From: Lophium mytilinum
Lineage: Eukaryota; Ascomycota; Dothideomycetes; Mytilinidiales; Mytilinidiaceae
Direction of reading: 5' to 3'
DNA length: 64,000 nt
Assembly (NCBI GenBank): GCA_010093605.1
Contig: MU004190.1
Span: forward strand, 1,881,599 to 1,945,598
Positions 11,091-21,362 of the stretch are shown in pieces. Each line of letters begins with the position of its first letter. Within the stretch, counting starts at the first letter, position 1. A program made the position numbers and the translations under genes. The notes below the pieces were generated by a model. The model worked only from the letters and a program-made list of their open reading frames with translations, was not told the origin of the DNA and did not search any database.

Positions 11091-12011
11091 TCATGCTCCT
11101 GTAGGTGACTGCCCCCCCTGAACCGCCAGCTTGCTTGGCACCCCAACGGTACCATCATCTGCCTCTTGCATAATCCAACGCGTACCTGCAGTCTCAAGCT
11201 CGGTACCGAACGCGCCTTCACACCACAAGAGCTTCAATGCGAGTTCGATAGGTCTCCATCGCAGAAGGCTAGAGCGAAGCAATTCCGCATGTACTCTCAA
11301 TTCAGCGTGACGCTCCGCCACAATCGGGTCCAAGTTTTCATAAACCTTTGCCGCCTCCTTAATTCTCTTCACTAGATCGCGAACGTATTCCTGGATTTGT
11401 AGCATAGTAATGCCTTGAGAGCCAGCCCCAGCCTCGATCTCGGTCTTCCACCCCGTGAGCATGTCGTGCTTAATCGTCAGGGTGAAGATTGGAGGCTGGC
11501 AGCAAAGCGCACGTTGCCATTTGCCGGCTGGGGCATCCAAGAGCGTCGTGACCCAATCGTGTTCATCGAAGTAGCCGAGCAAGTGATCAAACCTTGGATC
11601 CCCAGCTTGGCCATAGTGATCCCCTGTTAGACACCACGTGCTCGTTCCCGGGAGCAGGACGATTGGAGGTTGGCGCTGCGTCAGCATGCGGAGAAGCATT
11701 GGGTGCCACTGACGGCCGATCACAGGCGGCACTCGATAGACAGCGTCGTTGGGAAAGGCGGCGGACTTGGGAAGCAAGAAGCCGGGGACACGCAGTGTTG
11801 GGGCCTCTGAGAGTGGAACGAAGAACAGTTTTTGTTGGATGGGTAGACTGCCGTCGATGATGTCGCGCCACTGCTTGCATACGCGCGAGGCCGAGATGAC
11901 CTCAGAGAACGGCAAATACTGGAAGATGTTTTCGACCAGCTCGACGATATGGCCTACGCGCTCGGAGGCAGGCATTCCGGCGCTGGTCTTGTTGGCGTCG
12001 CTAGTGCTCAT
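11091..12011 (-). CDS. F-box domain protein
   Basis: Single exon, 306 aa, starting MSTSDANKTSAGMP. Residues about 20-60 form an F-box: VELVENIFQYLPFSEVI followed by SASRVCKQWRDIIDGS and the typical LPIQQKLFF. The rest is a fungal-specific C-terminal region with hydrophobic clusters, a Trp-rich segment (GTSTWCLTG, EHDWVTTLL) and ERHAELRVHAELLRSS near the end, without kelch, WD40 or LRR repeats. Such proteins usually link a substrate to Skp1-Cullin ubiquitin ligases; the substrate is unknown. It sits between two cluster genes and is flanked on both sides by copies of a degenerate repeat, so it may simply be an intervening gene rather than part of the pathway. Confidence 0.8.
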   Translation of the reverse strand: MSTSDANKTSAGMPASERVGHIVELVENIFQYLPFSEVISASRVCKQWRDIIDGSLPIQQKLFFVPLSEAPTLRVPGFLLPKSAAFPNDAVYRVPPVIGRQWHPMLLRMLTQRQPPIVLLPGTSTWCLTGDHYGQAGDPRFDHLLGYFDEHDWVTTLLDAPAGKWQRALCCQPPIFTLTIKHDMLTGWKTEIEAGAGSQGITMLQIQEYVRDLVKRIKEAAKVYENLDPIVAERHAELRVHAELLRSSLLRWRPIELALKLLWCEGAFGTELETAGTRWIMQEADDGTVGVPSKLAVQGGQSPTGA

Positions 12012-12578
12012 GGTGAGAGACCGATCTGAGCTTTGCTGCCGAGACGTCAGGGAAGGTAAGTGGTTGTGGGATCCCCGTTTCGAGGGCTGTGTTATGATGC
12101 TGAGTTGTTAGTCCTGATTAGGTGAGATTTGTGCGGAGGGAGAAATTAGGGTAACGTTGTTGATAGACTGTCGGTTGCCCGGTGACTACGGAGCGGCGAT
12201 ACAAGTCAAGACTTCTACACTTCTGCTGTGCCTCGCCGCCCACCCCGCCCCTCGGGTGAAGTTGGAGGGCCTGCCATATAGTCTGGCAGTGTCGATAAGA
12301 CTGTCATTTAACAGTTTGCCTGCTCAACGGCCAGGCTACCCCCAACAGTTGTGTTAAGTAGGCAAAATCAGGGCAAAGCAGAAATAACTCCATGTGCCCG
12401 CACTTATAGCCCAGTACTGTAGATGTCAAAGTTTAAGGAGTAGAGATTAGTCTGCTTTTTAATTAATTGCCTGCTCAGCCGCCAGGCTACCTCTAATAGT
12501 GGTGCTAAGAGGGCAAGTCGGAGTAGAACTGTATTAAGTCTGTGCGCCCATATATGTGGCCCAAGACTGTACCGCTGC
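12012..12578. repeat. Intergenic with two further copies of the dispersed motif
   Basis: Copies at about 12315-12353 and 12469-12504 share TTGCCTGCTCA, CCAGGCTACC and GTGTTAAG/GTGCTAAG with each other and with the 10593 copy; similarity continues for some 80 bp downstream (GTGCCCGC/GTGCGCCC, CAGTACTGTA/CAAGACTGTA). No gene is seen. A degraded SINE or MITE family is the likely source. Confidence 0.45.
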
Positions 12579-13271
12579 AGTACCGTATGGCGTTTCCCTA
12601 GATCCCTAACACAGAATCAGCATCGAGCCAGCAGCCTCTCTACAGTAAAACAATGTTGCAGCTAATTTTACATATGTGCCATGTTCCAATGGAGGCAAAG
12701 TAGCACCTAACATGGAGTTACTACTCTAACTTGGAGTTTTTCCAAACATGAATAATTAATCCGAACATAAACGGTTTTTCCGAACAGCGCCCCAACAGCG
12801 GCTGGGCAGCACGGCACACAGGTATGCATGCCACTGTCCACCACCCTACCATGCGCAATAGCTCGCGCAATATGCTGCGAAATGTAGGATACGTCTAGGT
12901 AAACTTTCTTTGCTAGGAATTAATATAGTATTCTTATTTTAATAGCGTTGCTACTTTCTAAGAGCAACCTCTAGCGAAATCTCTAATAATACGTGAGACT
13001 GCTAGTAGCATGCTAACCCCGAATTTACGCCAAACATGGAATTTTGCTGAACATGAAGTTATAATACAACAGACTCGCACAGCGGACCTAGAATTATATA
13101 GAGAATATATAATTAGGTAAACTATGCAGTTACATTTAACAAAGTTAAATAGAATATGGCGTCTACACAGTATTGTACCTAAAAGTAAGTAGATACGTGA
13201 TTCGGCGCGGATATACTTTCAACTCCGTGCCAACCCCTAGTTCAGGATCTAGGGAAACGCCATACGGTATA
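12579..13271. mobile_element. MITE-like element with 25-bp perfect terminal inverted repeats
   Basis: The 25 bases at 12581-12605 (starting TACCGTATGGCGTTTCC) are exactly the reverse complement of 13245-13269. The outermost TA on each side can be read as the target duplication typical of Tc1/mariner-type elements, leaving 23-bp inverted repeats. The 690-bp interior is AT-rich, repeats short phrases (AACATGGA, CCGAACA) and has no transposase frame, so it is non-autonomous. It ends about 295 bp upstream of the isomerase-like gene start. Confidence 0.75.
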
Positions 13272-13563
13272 TTACGTGACTTCGGACCAGCGTTGAAGAT
13301 AGTATCGGATCCCAGCAATCCGAACACTACTGTGCTCCCAACTATGGATCCGAAGATGACGCATCCACCTTACTCATCCGACTGCTCGGATCCCGACCGG
13401 ACCGAACTTTACGTCAACGGTTACACCTACTTGTTAGCTGGTCCGATCGGTGACACTGGCTTCTTGCTGACAGGGAACGGGTTTGTACGACCTCCTAGCA
13501 ATTCCCGTATCGATTAAAAGACAAATCCAAGACTGCTCGAATTAACAACTTCGCGTCGAAACT
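13272..13563 (+). promoter_or_regulatory. Promoter of the isomerase-like gene with CGGACCG site
   Basis: Between the MITE and the start codon lies CGGACCG (13398-13404), with near-matches TTCGGACCA (13281) and TGGTCCG (13440). This echoes the motif of the synthase/oxygenase promoter. An open frame crossing this segment has no recognisable protein content and is taken as chance. Confidence 0.4.
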
Positions 13564-15950
13564 ATGATAACCACAAAGAAGCCACGAACTCTCTATGAGA
13601 AAATCTTCGATGACCATGTTGTCGTAGAGCGAGATGATGGCACAGTCCTGCTCTATATCGACCGCCATCTGATCCACGAAGTCACTTCCCCAGTACGGAA
13701 ACTCAAATATGCCCTCGAATTTTCAGATACTAGTCTGACTCTTCCACATAGCAAGCTTTCAACGGTTTAGCTTCTCGATCGCTCCCTGTCCGCCAACCCA
13801 CCCTCCAGCTCGCCACCTCCGATCACAACGTTCCCACCACCCCGCGCCCCTATCCCGTGTCCCCGTCCACATACCTCCGCCTCCCCGCCTCACGGCTCCA
13901 GGTCCAAACCCTTGAACGCAACGTCCGGACGCACAAGATCCCCTACCTAGGGCTGAACTCCCGTCGGCAGGGAATCGTGCACGTGATAGGTCCAGAGCTG
14001 GGATTCACGCTCCCCGGTACCACCATCGTGTGCGGAGATAGCCATACAAGTACCCATGGCGCATTTGGAGCACTAGCATGGGGCATTGGTACAAGCGAGG
14101 TGGAGCATGTGTTTGCGACGCAGACGGTCGTGGTGACGAGGTGGGGAAACATGAGAGTTGAAGTAGGCGGGGCTTTAGCAGGAGGTGTAAGCAGTAAAGA
14201 CCTGATGATGCATATCATTGGGACGATAGGTGTGTGCCATTGTAGACCCGTGACTTAAGTGAAGCTGACCGAATGCCCAGGCACGGCGGGGGGCACGGGA
14301 ATGGTGATTGAATTCGCCGGCCCCGTGATCCGAAATATGAGTATGGAGAGTCGGATGGCGCTATGCAATATGTCCATCGAGGCAGGGGCTCGAGCTGGAT
14401 TGATAGCGCCGGATGAGATGACATTCGAGTACGTGAAGGGACGACCTCTGGCACCGACCGGTCCACAGTGGAAGGACGCACTGAAATACTGGAAGCACCT
14501 CTATTCAGATCCTGGAGCCCTTTTTGATAAGACAGTGCGGATTGATGCCACAGCGGTGATGCCCACGGTCACATGGGGCACCTCTCCGGAACAGGTCGTG
14601 TCAATCACCGGCTCGGTTCCAGCTCCAGAAGACTTCGAAGACCTGGTAAAACAAGAGAGTTGCCGGCAGGCGTTGAAATACATGGGCCTAGAAGCCGGCA
14701 CGAAAATGACAGACATCACAGTCGACAAAGTCTTCATAGGCTCATGCACCAACGCTCGACTGGAAGACTTTCGCATCGCCGCTCAGATCGTTCGTGGGAA
14801 GCGGATATCGCCCAATCTCAAACTCGCTCTTGCTGTTCCGGGGTCTGGGGCAGTGAAAAGGGCTGCGGAGTGCGAAGGAATTGATACTATTTTCAAGCAA
14901 GCTGGATTCCAGTGGCGAGAAGCGGGGTGTAGCTTATGCGTGGGCTTGAATGAGGACGCGTTACTGCCCTTCGAACGATGCGCGAGTACGAGTAATCGGA
15001 ATTTTGAGAGCCGCCAAGGAACGGCGGGCAGAACGCATTTAGTTTCTCCAGCGGTCGCCGCTGCGACTGCGATTCGTGGCACGCTGGCTGATGTGCGTCT
15101 TGAAACCACAATGCGATCGGAGGAGGTCTTCGAGGCAATATATGCGTCCGAGAGCGAAGAAGAAGTCGAGAGCGGAAGTGAGGTAAGCGATCCGGAAGTT
15201 AACGCCATTGGCGAACCTAGCGCAGCTCCAGTGGCACGAGGATTGCAGACATCAGCATACTCCACTACTATTCGTGGCAGTGTCGCCATCATCGAGCGCT
15301 CGAATATCGACACAGACGCCATCTTCCCGAAGCAGTTCTGCACCACTATCGAACGTAAAGGACTGGGCGATTGCCTGTTCCAGAATCTCCGCTACTACCC
15401 TGACGGGAAACCTAAAGCGGACTTCATTCTGAACCAGAAGGACCACCGTAACGCTAGTTTCCTGTTAGCCACAGGCCCAAACTTCGGCTGTGGCAGCTCT
15501 CGGGAGCATGCTGTCTGGGCGCTGCAGGATTTCGGGTTCCAGTGCATCTTTGCACCCAGCTTCGCCGATATCTTCTACAACAATTCATTCAAGAATGGGC
15601 TTCTTTTAGTGAAGTTAGACGCCGTACTGATAGCTCGAGTTGTCGAAGCGGTTGGACTGGGACAACAAGTCCAAGTCAATCTTGCTGATCAGGTGTTATT
15701 GGACGAGAGTGGTTCTATGATTGGAAGATTTGATATTGAAAAACACCGGAAGAAAGAACTGATTGACGGCATAGGGGAGATTGAGGTCAGTCTAGCAACA
15801 GTCGAGAGTATTGAGAACTTCGAGAAAGATAGGGGAGCAGCACGGCCTTGGATTGATCAATCGGTGCGCGATGGGTGGAGTTCGAAGTTGGCGAGGGAGG
15901 TCAAGGGAAGGAAACAAACTCGCGCGCAGCCAACGTCTTTAGAATGGTAA
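13564..15950 (+). CDS. 3-isopropylmalate dehydratase-like fused aconitase (LeuC-LeuD)
   Basis: Isomerises 2- to 3-isopropylmalate or its elongated analogues through a [4Fe-4S] cluster. Three exons (13564-13692, 13752-14229, 14281-15950; introns 59 and 51 bp) give 758 aa, close to fungal Leu1 (about 780). The splices restore the family blocks HEVTSPQAFNGL, DHNVPTT and HIIGTIGTAGGTG. LeuC half: [12 protein letters not shown], cluster cysteines in FIGSCTNAR and [10 protein letters not shown], and [12 protein letters not shown]. The LeuD swivel half, after a linker near residue 510, holds [14 protein letters not shown] and [13 protein letters not shown]. All ligands are present. Its place with synthase-like, aminotransferase and 2OG-oxygenase genes suggests a dedicated chain-elongation enzyme like HtyD; a second housekeeping copy remains possible. 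Confidence 0.87.
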
Positions 15951-16047
15951 TGATATTGCAGACCCTCTTTCGATGATCTTGCACAAAGAAAATATGGTTA
16001 CTGCAAAGAGCATTAGGAGAAGCGAGGGTACAGAAAGGTTTCAATAT

Positions 16048-18319
16048 TTAACGAGCGTCTAAAAAATCAAAATTGTCAAAAGAGTCTTTATCAAGTGAAG
16101 GAGTATTGAAAATGCTATCCGGCACGTCTTGAGGGAAATCGAAGTACCCCGTGGAGGGAAAAGATGAGATGTCGAGCTCAAAATTTGCATTCAAGCCAGG
16201 ATCCGTTGGGGTGGAAAGAAAGTCGTCGGAGCCTATCGACGACTCATTGGATTGGCCCGCCAGGTCCATAGCTTCTCCGGTGTTGAGTTTGCGGTGCGCC
16301 ATCAAGTAAAGCTCGCTGATATCTTCGAATAGATTCGGAGCTGCAGATTCATTGGTGCTGAGTCTTCCAAAGTACCCGCAAGCCATGCCAAGGAAAGGCA
16401 GGCAGTCCTTCCCCACTTCTTGCTTGCAAATGGAGATGAAGATTACGACGGCAGAAAGAAGCGGTATGAATATGCGGTGCCTACGGCAGATCAATAACTA
16501 AGCCTTCGGTCTGCGACGGTACGGTATCAATACTTACCAGTCTAGCTCGTGATCATCGAGGCGGAAGTAGTGTGTCCAAAGAAGTACCCCCTTTGCCAGT
16601 TCGATGCAATGGTCGCGGCTCGAAGCGTACGCCGTAGTTGCATCTGACACGACATTGTGTTCGATGACCGCCCAGCGGTGAATGGCGAAGGATGCCTCTA
16701 CATATTTCAGAAAGATGTCTGATGGAATGCATGTATCCCAAGACCGATTCTGAAAAGCTGACGAATCAAGGTTACTGTCTGGGCGGTAAGCGGCCGGTAT
16801 GGACATTCTCCACGCCTCTAGCATCTTGGAAAGCCGATCGATAGCGGCCAGAATTTCAGAGCGACTCATTCTCAGAGCTGCGTGGCTGTATAGTGTCTTA
16901 ACAATGACGGAACAGAGCCGGGCGTAACGGTAATGGACAACGTCCCAGCCTGCTCGGCTATCGTCTGTGGAAAATATAGAGTCTCGCCGCTTCGAAGGTG
17001 CAAGGAAGACAATAAGGTCGTCATCAATCATGGAATGACTGCCGAATCGTAAACTGAACGGCTTCTCAATAGAGTAGAGGAGCCAAAAGACTCGTTGGAT
17101 CTCTTGTTGCTGATTATCGTCAACTGCTGTTGAGAAAGGGCTTTTCGGAGCTTTTGAGATGAGCTCTTGAATCGTATGGATTGCTTGCGATAAGATTGAT
17201 CTCATCAATGATACATTACGGTGCTGTCTTAGATAAAGGGCTAACACCGTCAGAGCCTGTAGTTTCAAAAACGACGGTTGCCCATCTGTGAGGTCGTTGC
17301 GGTGCTGCAGTGCACGTGCGAAGTATTGGGAAGGCCAATAGATGGCTTTGGCGTGTATGGGATTGCATCGTGGAGAGTCCTTGCGAATTGCGCTGCGGCA
17401 TCCGATTGCGAGGACTCCATTGAGCAGTGTGTACTCGTCTTGATCGACAGTGCTGGACGAGGCGGCAACTGTAGCTACGATATCTTCGATGTGTTGACGC
17501 CTGACGAACGAAGGATGACCATAGCAGCTGTTGAAGAAGACATTGATGAAGTGCGTAGTTTCTGGATCTGCATATGATGGGATAGAATCCCCTTGGTTTT
17601 GAGAGTTGACAGTCTCGGGAATTCGCCGTGACTTCGTCCATGTTTGCTTTGACAAGACCGAGAGATGGTCTTTCGACGGCGGACTTTCTGAGAACCGGTC
17701 AATGAACTGCAATGGGCCTAATGATGAGAAATCGGTGCATAGATCCTCAGCCCACGACTTGCTCCACCCGTGGTCAGCCCTGACGGGAATGTCATGATCG
17801 AGCGGATGGTGGTCGTTTTCAGTCCTTGACGGGGAGTCAAATAATTGCCAACCATCTCTTTCAACTGCGAACGCGCTGGGCTCAAGGATGTCGTCCAGGA
17901 TGATATCGGGGATGCTGGGTATGTCCTGGGAGTTGCCGCTGAGGCTCGATAGACGATTGGAAGTGTTGCGCAATAGCTCCCAGCTGGCTACGTTGCGTTC
18001 GGATAGTGTCGGTGTTATGGGCTGGCTGAATCTTCTTTCTATAGTCTGCTGGGAAGTCTGGTATGAGCATATTAGTGCTGATTTCTGCGATGGAGAAAGC
18101 GTCAGCGACAGAATAAATGTCGTCGTATGTATAGAGAGGATCTTTACCATGCATTGAGAACACGTTGACGACCCGTCGCCTGCAAAGGTCAGTGAGAATC
18201 ACATAGCATTGGAACCTAAGCTTACATCTGACTTTTCGTAGCCTACAATTATGACAGGCACCTTTGCGACGTGTAATCTTACGAGCGCTTTTCCAATCCA
18301 TAATAGCAAGCGATGGCAA
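16048..18319 (-). CDS. Zn2Cys6 transcription factor (candidate cluster regulator)
   Basis: Four exons (18319-18226, 18179-18148, 18084-16538, 16480-16048; introns 46, 63 and 57 bp) give 701 aa. Splicing of the first three exons builds a complete binuclear cluster CX2CX6CX5CX2CX6C starting GACHNCRLRKVRC, assembled from three exons; without both introns the motif is broken. A middle-homology (fungal_trans-like) region follows with VFFNSCYGHPSFVRRQ, LFALYLRQ-like helices and the block RVFWLLYSIEKPFSLRFG, typical of fungal regulators. The C-terminal exon is acidic and Phe/Asp-rich (DSFDNFDFLDAR), a possible activation region. It lies inside the synthase/isomerase/aminotransferase group and is the obvious candidate to bind the CGGACCG sites; that link is inferred. 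The start could also be the next in-frame Met, six codons on. Confidence 0.85.
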
Positions 18320-19380
18320 GTAGGCGGATATGGTGGCGAGGCCTCATCTATGCCAAAAGGATGATGACACCCCCGTGTAGTCGACGAATGGGACGAACAC
18401 TTCTCAATGCTTAATGAAGTAACGAAAGAAGCATACTTAGGGTGTTTGTGAGAGTCTTGGGGGACATGGGTTCTCCAGGATGCCAAGCTGACTTTAACGA
18501 CGTGCGGGATGTAAGCAGAGAACCGAGTAGTGTCCTGGAGTAAGCGATGATGAGTAGATGCTGCACTGAGAGTAGATCTGATCCTGCAGGCTATAACATG
18601 GGGGCAGCTTGGGTCCGCAGACTAAGCTTATAGTGTTGTGTAACCCACCTACAGAATCCTGGTTGATGGAAGTCGGTCGAGAAGCTTACCCAACAATGAA
18701 ACGTATAGACGCGGAGAAGCTGTGACGGATATGTGGGTTGTAAGCCACGTAAGTCACCCCTTTTGGAGAACGGATTGGTCTGCAAACTGCTGACAGATGA
18801 AGGACTGATCTACTAGCTTATTTTAGGGTACCATACACCGACTCTTTGGAGTCGGGTTCGACCCATGTTTCTTTGTTCATGGGCCATGTTACCGAAAGAC
18901 AGTTTACAAATTGCCCCATGTCGTGCAACGTAACGCATGCTGAGGCAACAGTCTGAAGCCTGAGCAGGAGAAAGCTACCTGAAAGAGGTCAAGGTAACTC
19001 TGACAGTCGTTGTTTTCAAGGTTAAGAGCTCTATCGAATACGTATGGATAGTGGTGACCAATGGAGCCTTTGCATGGCTTCGAGCCTTCTGAGATGCAGG
19101 GAAGTCTCATAGCAGATTAAATGTCCCGCAATTGCACGATGTTGCACAAATAGAAATGGGCAAAAAGGAAAGAATCATAGGGACCGACATCATACATGTG
19201 CGGGGACTTACATATCCCAACCAATTGTAGAGAGTTCTAGGAGCGCTTCACGAATGGGGAGAACATAGCGGAGCGATTGCTTGATCGAAAAGTGCTCAGT
19301 GCTGAGAATTGACAGACAGATCGCAATTTCGAACCGTCTTTTCAAGATGGCTTAATCTAATAGGAATGATTCAAAGCATC
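18320..19380. other. Intergenic; contains a three-way-junction-like inverted repeat at 18827-18893
   Basis: No gene is supported. At 18827-18893 an outer pair (GGTACCAT with ATGTTACC, one mismatch) encloses two perfect hairpins: CCGACTC-TTTG-GAGTCGG (18838-18855) and CCCATG-10 nt-CATGGG (18862-18883). The strings around it, including GGGTTCGACCC, look superficially tRNA-like but do not make a cloverleaf. Confidence 0.5.
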
Positions 19381-20620
19381 CTACCTACTGATACGATCGA
19401 CAATCACGCTCCATTCATGTTCTTCAACACCATACTGCCTATGCTCGATCCAGTTTTTCATCAATGTAGCCACTTTCCCTGCGTTCTGCGTAGGAGCGAG
19501 GCCGCAATCCACCAAGTCTTCTTTCCACTTGATAGCCTTGACAGGGCTAACGACAGCAGCGGTTCCTGTGCCGAAAACTTCGACCGAACTCCCGGTCTGC
19601 GAGGCGCGAGCCACCTCCGCCATGCATATTCTACGCTCGCTGATGACCCAACCGAGTGGTTGAAGTCGTTCACGGGCGAGGCTTAAAACACAATCGCGCG
19701 TGACGCCAGGTAGAATCATGCCATCTAACGGCGGTGTGACGATTTCGAACTTGTCGTGCCCTGGAACTCGAAGTACGATAAAAAGGTTCATAGTTCCAGC
19801 TTCGGTTATGTCGTCATCATCTCCAAAAAGCCAAAGCAGTTGTTGAAACCCGCGTCCCTGAGCCGCCTTCTCCGGAGCAATACAGGGTGCGTAGTTCCCA
19901 CCAATCTTTTGATTGCCGGCCCCTCCTGGCCATGCTCGAGTGGCATACGAGCTACTCGCTGCTTCAAGCCAAATGGGTTTGAAGCCAGCAGAAAAGTAGG
20001 GTCCGACAGGGGAGGCTACCATGTAGAGAAGGGCTGAAGTAGGTGCGGAGACCCCAAGCCCACGATTCGTACCAATAAGTACTGGACGGAGATAGAGCGA
20101 ATATCCTGGGCGTATGGAGATAAACTTTGCTTCAAGCTTGACAAATTCTGCGATCAGCTTCAGTAACTCTTCAGAGTTGAACTCAGGTAGCGCTATTCTG
20201 GCTGCCGACTTGTTGAAGCGTTCGAGATTCGCATGAGGCCGAAATAGCCTAATCTGGCCCGTTGAATCCTTGTAGGCCTTCATGCCCTCGAAACATTCAA
20301 ATCCATAATGGAAAACGCAAGCAGTCGGGTCGAGAGAGATTTCCTGGTAGGGGATGATGCGCGGCCGCTGCCACCCATAGTCTGAGGTCCACTGGATTTG
20401 AAGCATGTGGTCTCGAAAACAGATTAGTGTGGCCTACAGCAACCACAATTTCGTGCTCAAGCTTACCTGTGACATGCTTTCCGAAAGCAAGGTCTTCATC
20501 GGGAGGTGCTCTAGACGGATGGGAATTCTGCGTGACTTGTAGTAAAGAGGCATCAAGTGCTGCGGGTGAAGGAAGCGTCTGGACGTACTCCGGAGAGGTG
20601 GCGAGGAGTGCTGGGGCCAT
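19381..20620 (-). CDS. Branched-chain-type aminotransferase (fold IV PLP enzyme)
   Basis: Transfers an amino group between glutamate and a branched or elongated 2-oxo acid. Two exons (20620-20467, 20411-19381; 55-bp intron) encode 394 aa. The splice restores FGKHVTDHMLQIQW, the start of the conserved domain. Motifs: FHYGFECFEGMKAYK, RLFRPHANLERFNKSA, YLRPVLIGT, the PLP-lysine segment NQKIGGNYAPC, QQLLWLFGDDDDITEAGTMN, and FGTGTAAVVSP. The start at 20620 matches usual family length; an in-frame extension to 20998 has poor composition and overlaps two CGGACCG sites, so I reject it. A divergent MFS gene shares the upstream region. In this setting it likely aminates the product of the synthase/isomerase pair, as HtyB does in the homotyrosine pathway; a general leucine aminotransferase is the alternative. 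Confidence 0.87.
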
Positions 20621-20752
20621 ACTGCGCAAGGCTACATCTACACCATAGCCGCCGTTCTTGCAAGCTTTCCATAGGCTCTTATTCCCGTGCTGGGCGACCC
20701 ATGGGACGCGGATCGAGGGTCCGACTGCCGCAAAACAAAGCGCTTGACGGTA

Positions 20753-20768
20753 CGGTCCGTTCGGACCG
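20753..20768. promoter_or_regulatory. Paired CGGTCCG/CGGACCG sites upstream of the aminotransferase
   Basis: CGGTCCG (20753-20759) and CGGACCG (20762-20768) lie two bases apart as an inverted pair, 133 bp upstream of the chosen start. Same heptamer as in the synthase/oxygenase and isomerase promoters. The remaining upstream region towards the MFS gene (to 21362) shows no further exact copy. Confidence 0.5.
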
Positions 20769-21362
20769 CAACGGTTCGGTGGATAGGGGTACGTGCATAG
20801 CGTTGACACATAGGAACACTTTTTTTCGGCATCGCCGGAGGACGCTTGCTGCCTGCTTATGGTGGCAAGGGGTTTGGTTTTGGAAATCTGCTGTGCGACA
20901 TCGGAATTGGCGGCAAGTAAGCACGGCGGGTCCTTGCAGAAGCCCCGGGGGGGATATTGTTGGATACGGGGTGTTTTAGCGACATATGCATCGAGCACCT
21001 GCTGGTGGCGAGCCGCATTGCTCGTGAGGTGTGATGGACAGAGGAGGAGGAGAGGTCCTCACTGAGGATTTGGGGATCTCTTGGCGAGAATGAGTCAGCA
21101 GCACGTCTTCAATTAAGGTTCGTGCGTATTCTATTCTCTTTCACGCTCTAACGTCATCCAACCATCCACGCCCTTCGATTGATCCAAGGTTAGCTTATGG
21201 GCCGCCTGAAACACTGGTCCCCGCTGCATCCCGACTGACGGTGGGATGAAAGCCTCTACACTTGCCATCAGGAAGCTTCGAGCCACCTTCGAGAACTTTT
21301 TCTTACGGCAGGTTCAATTCTAAACTTCTCCCAGGATCTTTCATTGTACATATCTCTTTACG

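Noticed and set aside
13173-13517. 114-codon frame upstream of the isomerase-like gene
   Set aside because: It spans the MITE end and promoter and has no motif.
18827-18893. tRNA gene suggested by GGGTTCGACCC
   Set aside because: The anticodon and D arms cannot be formed; the pairing is instead a three-way junction of two simple hairpins.
20621-20998. 126-codon N-terminal extension of the aminotransferase
   Set aside because: Poor composition, no targeting-peptide pattern, and it would place two CGGACCG sites inside coding sequence.
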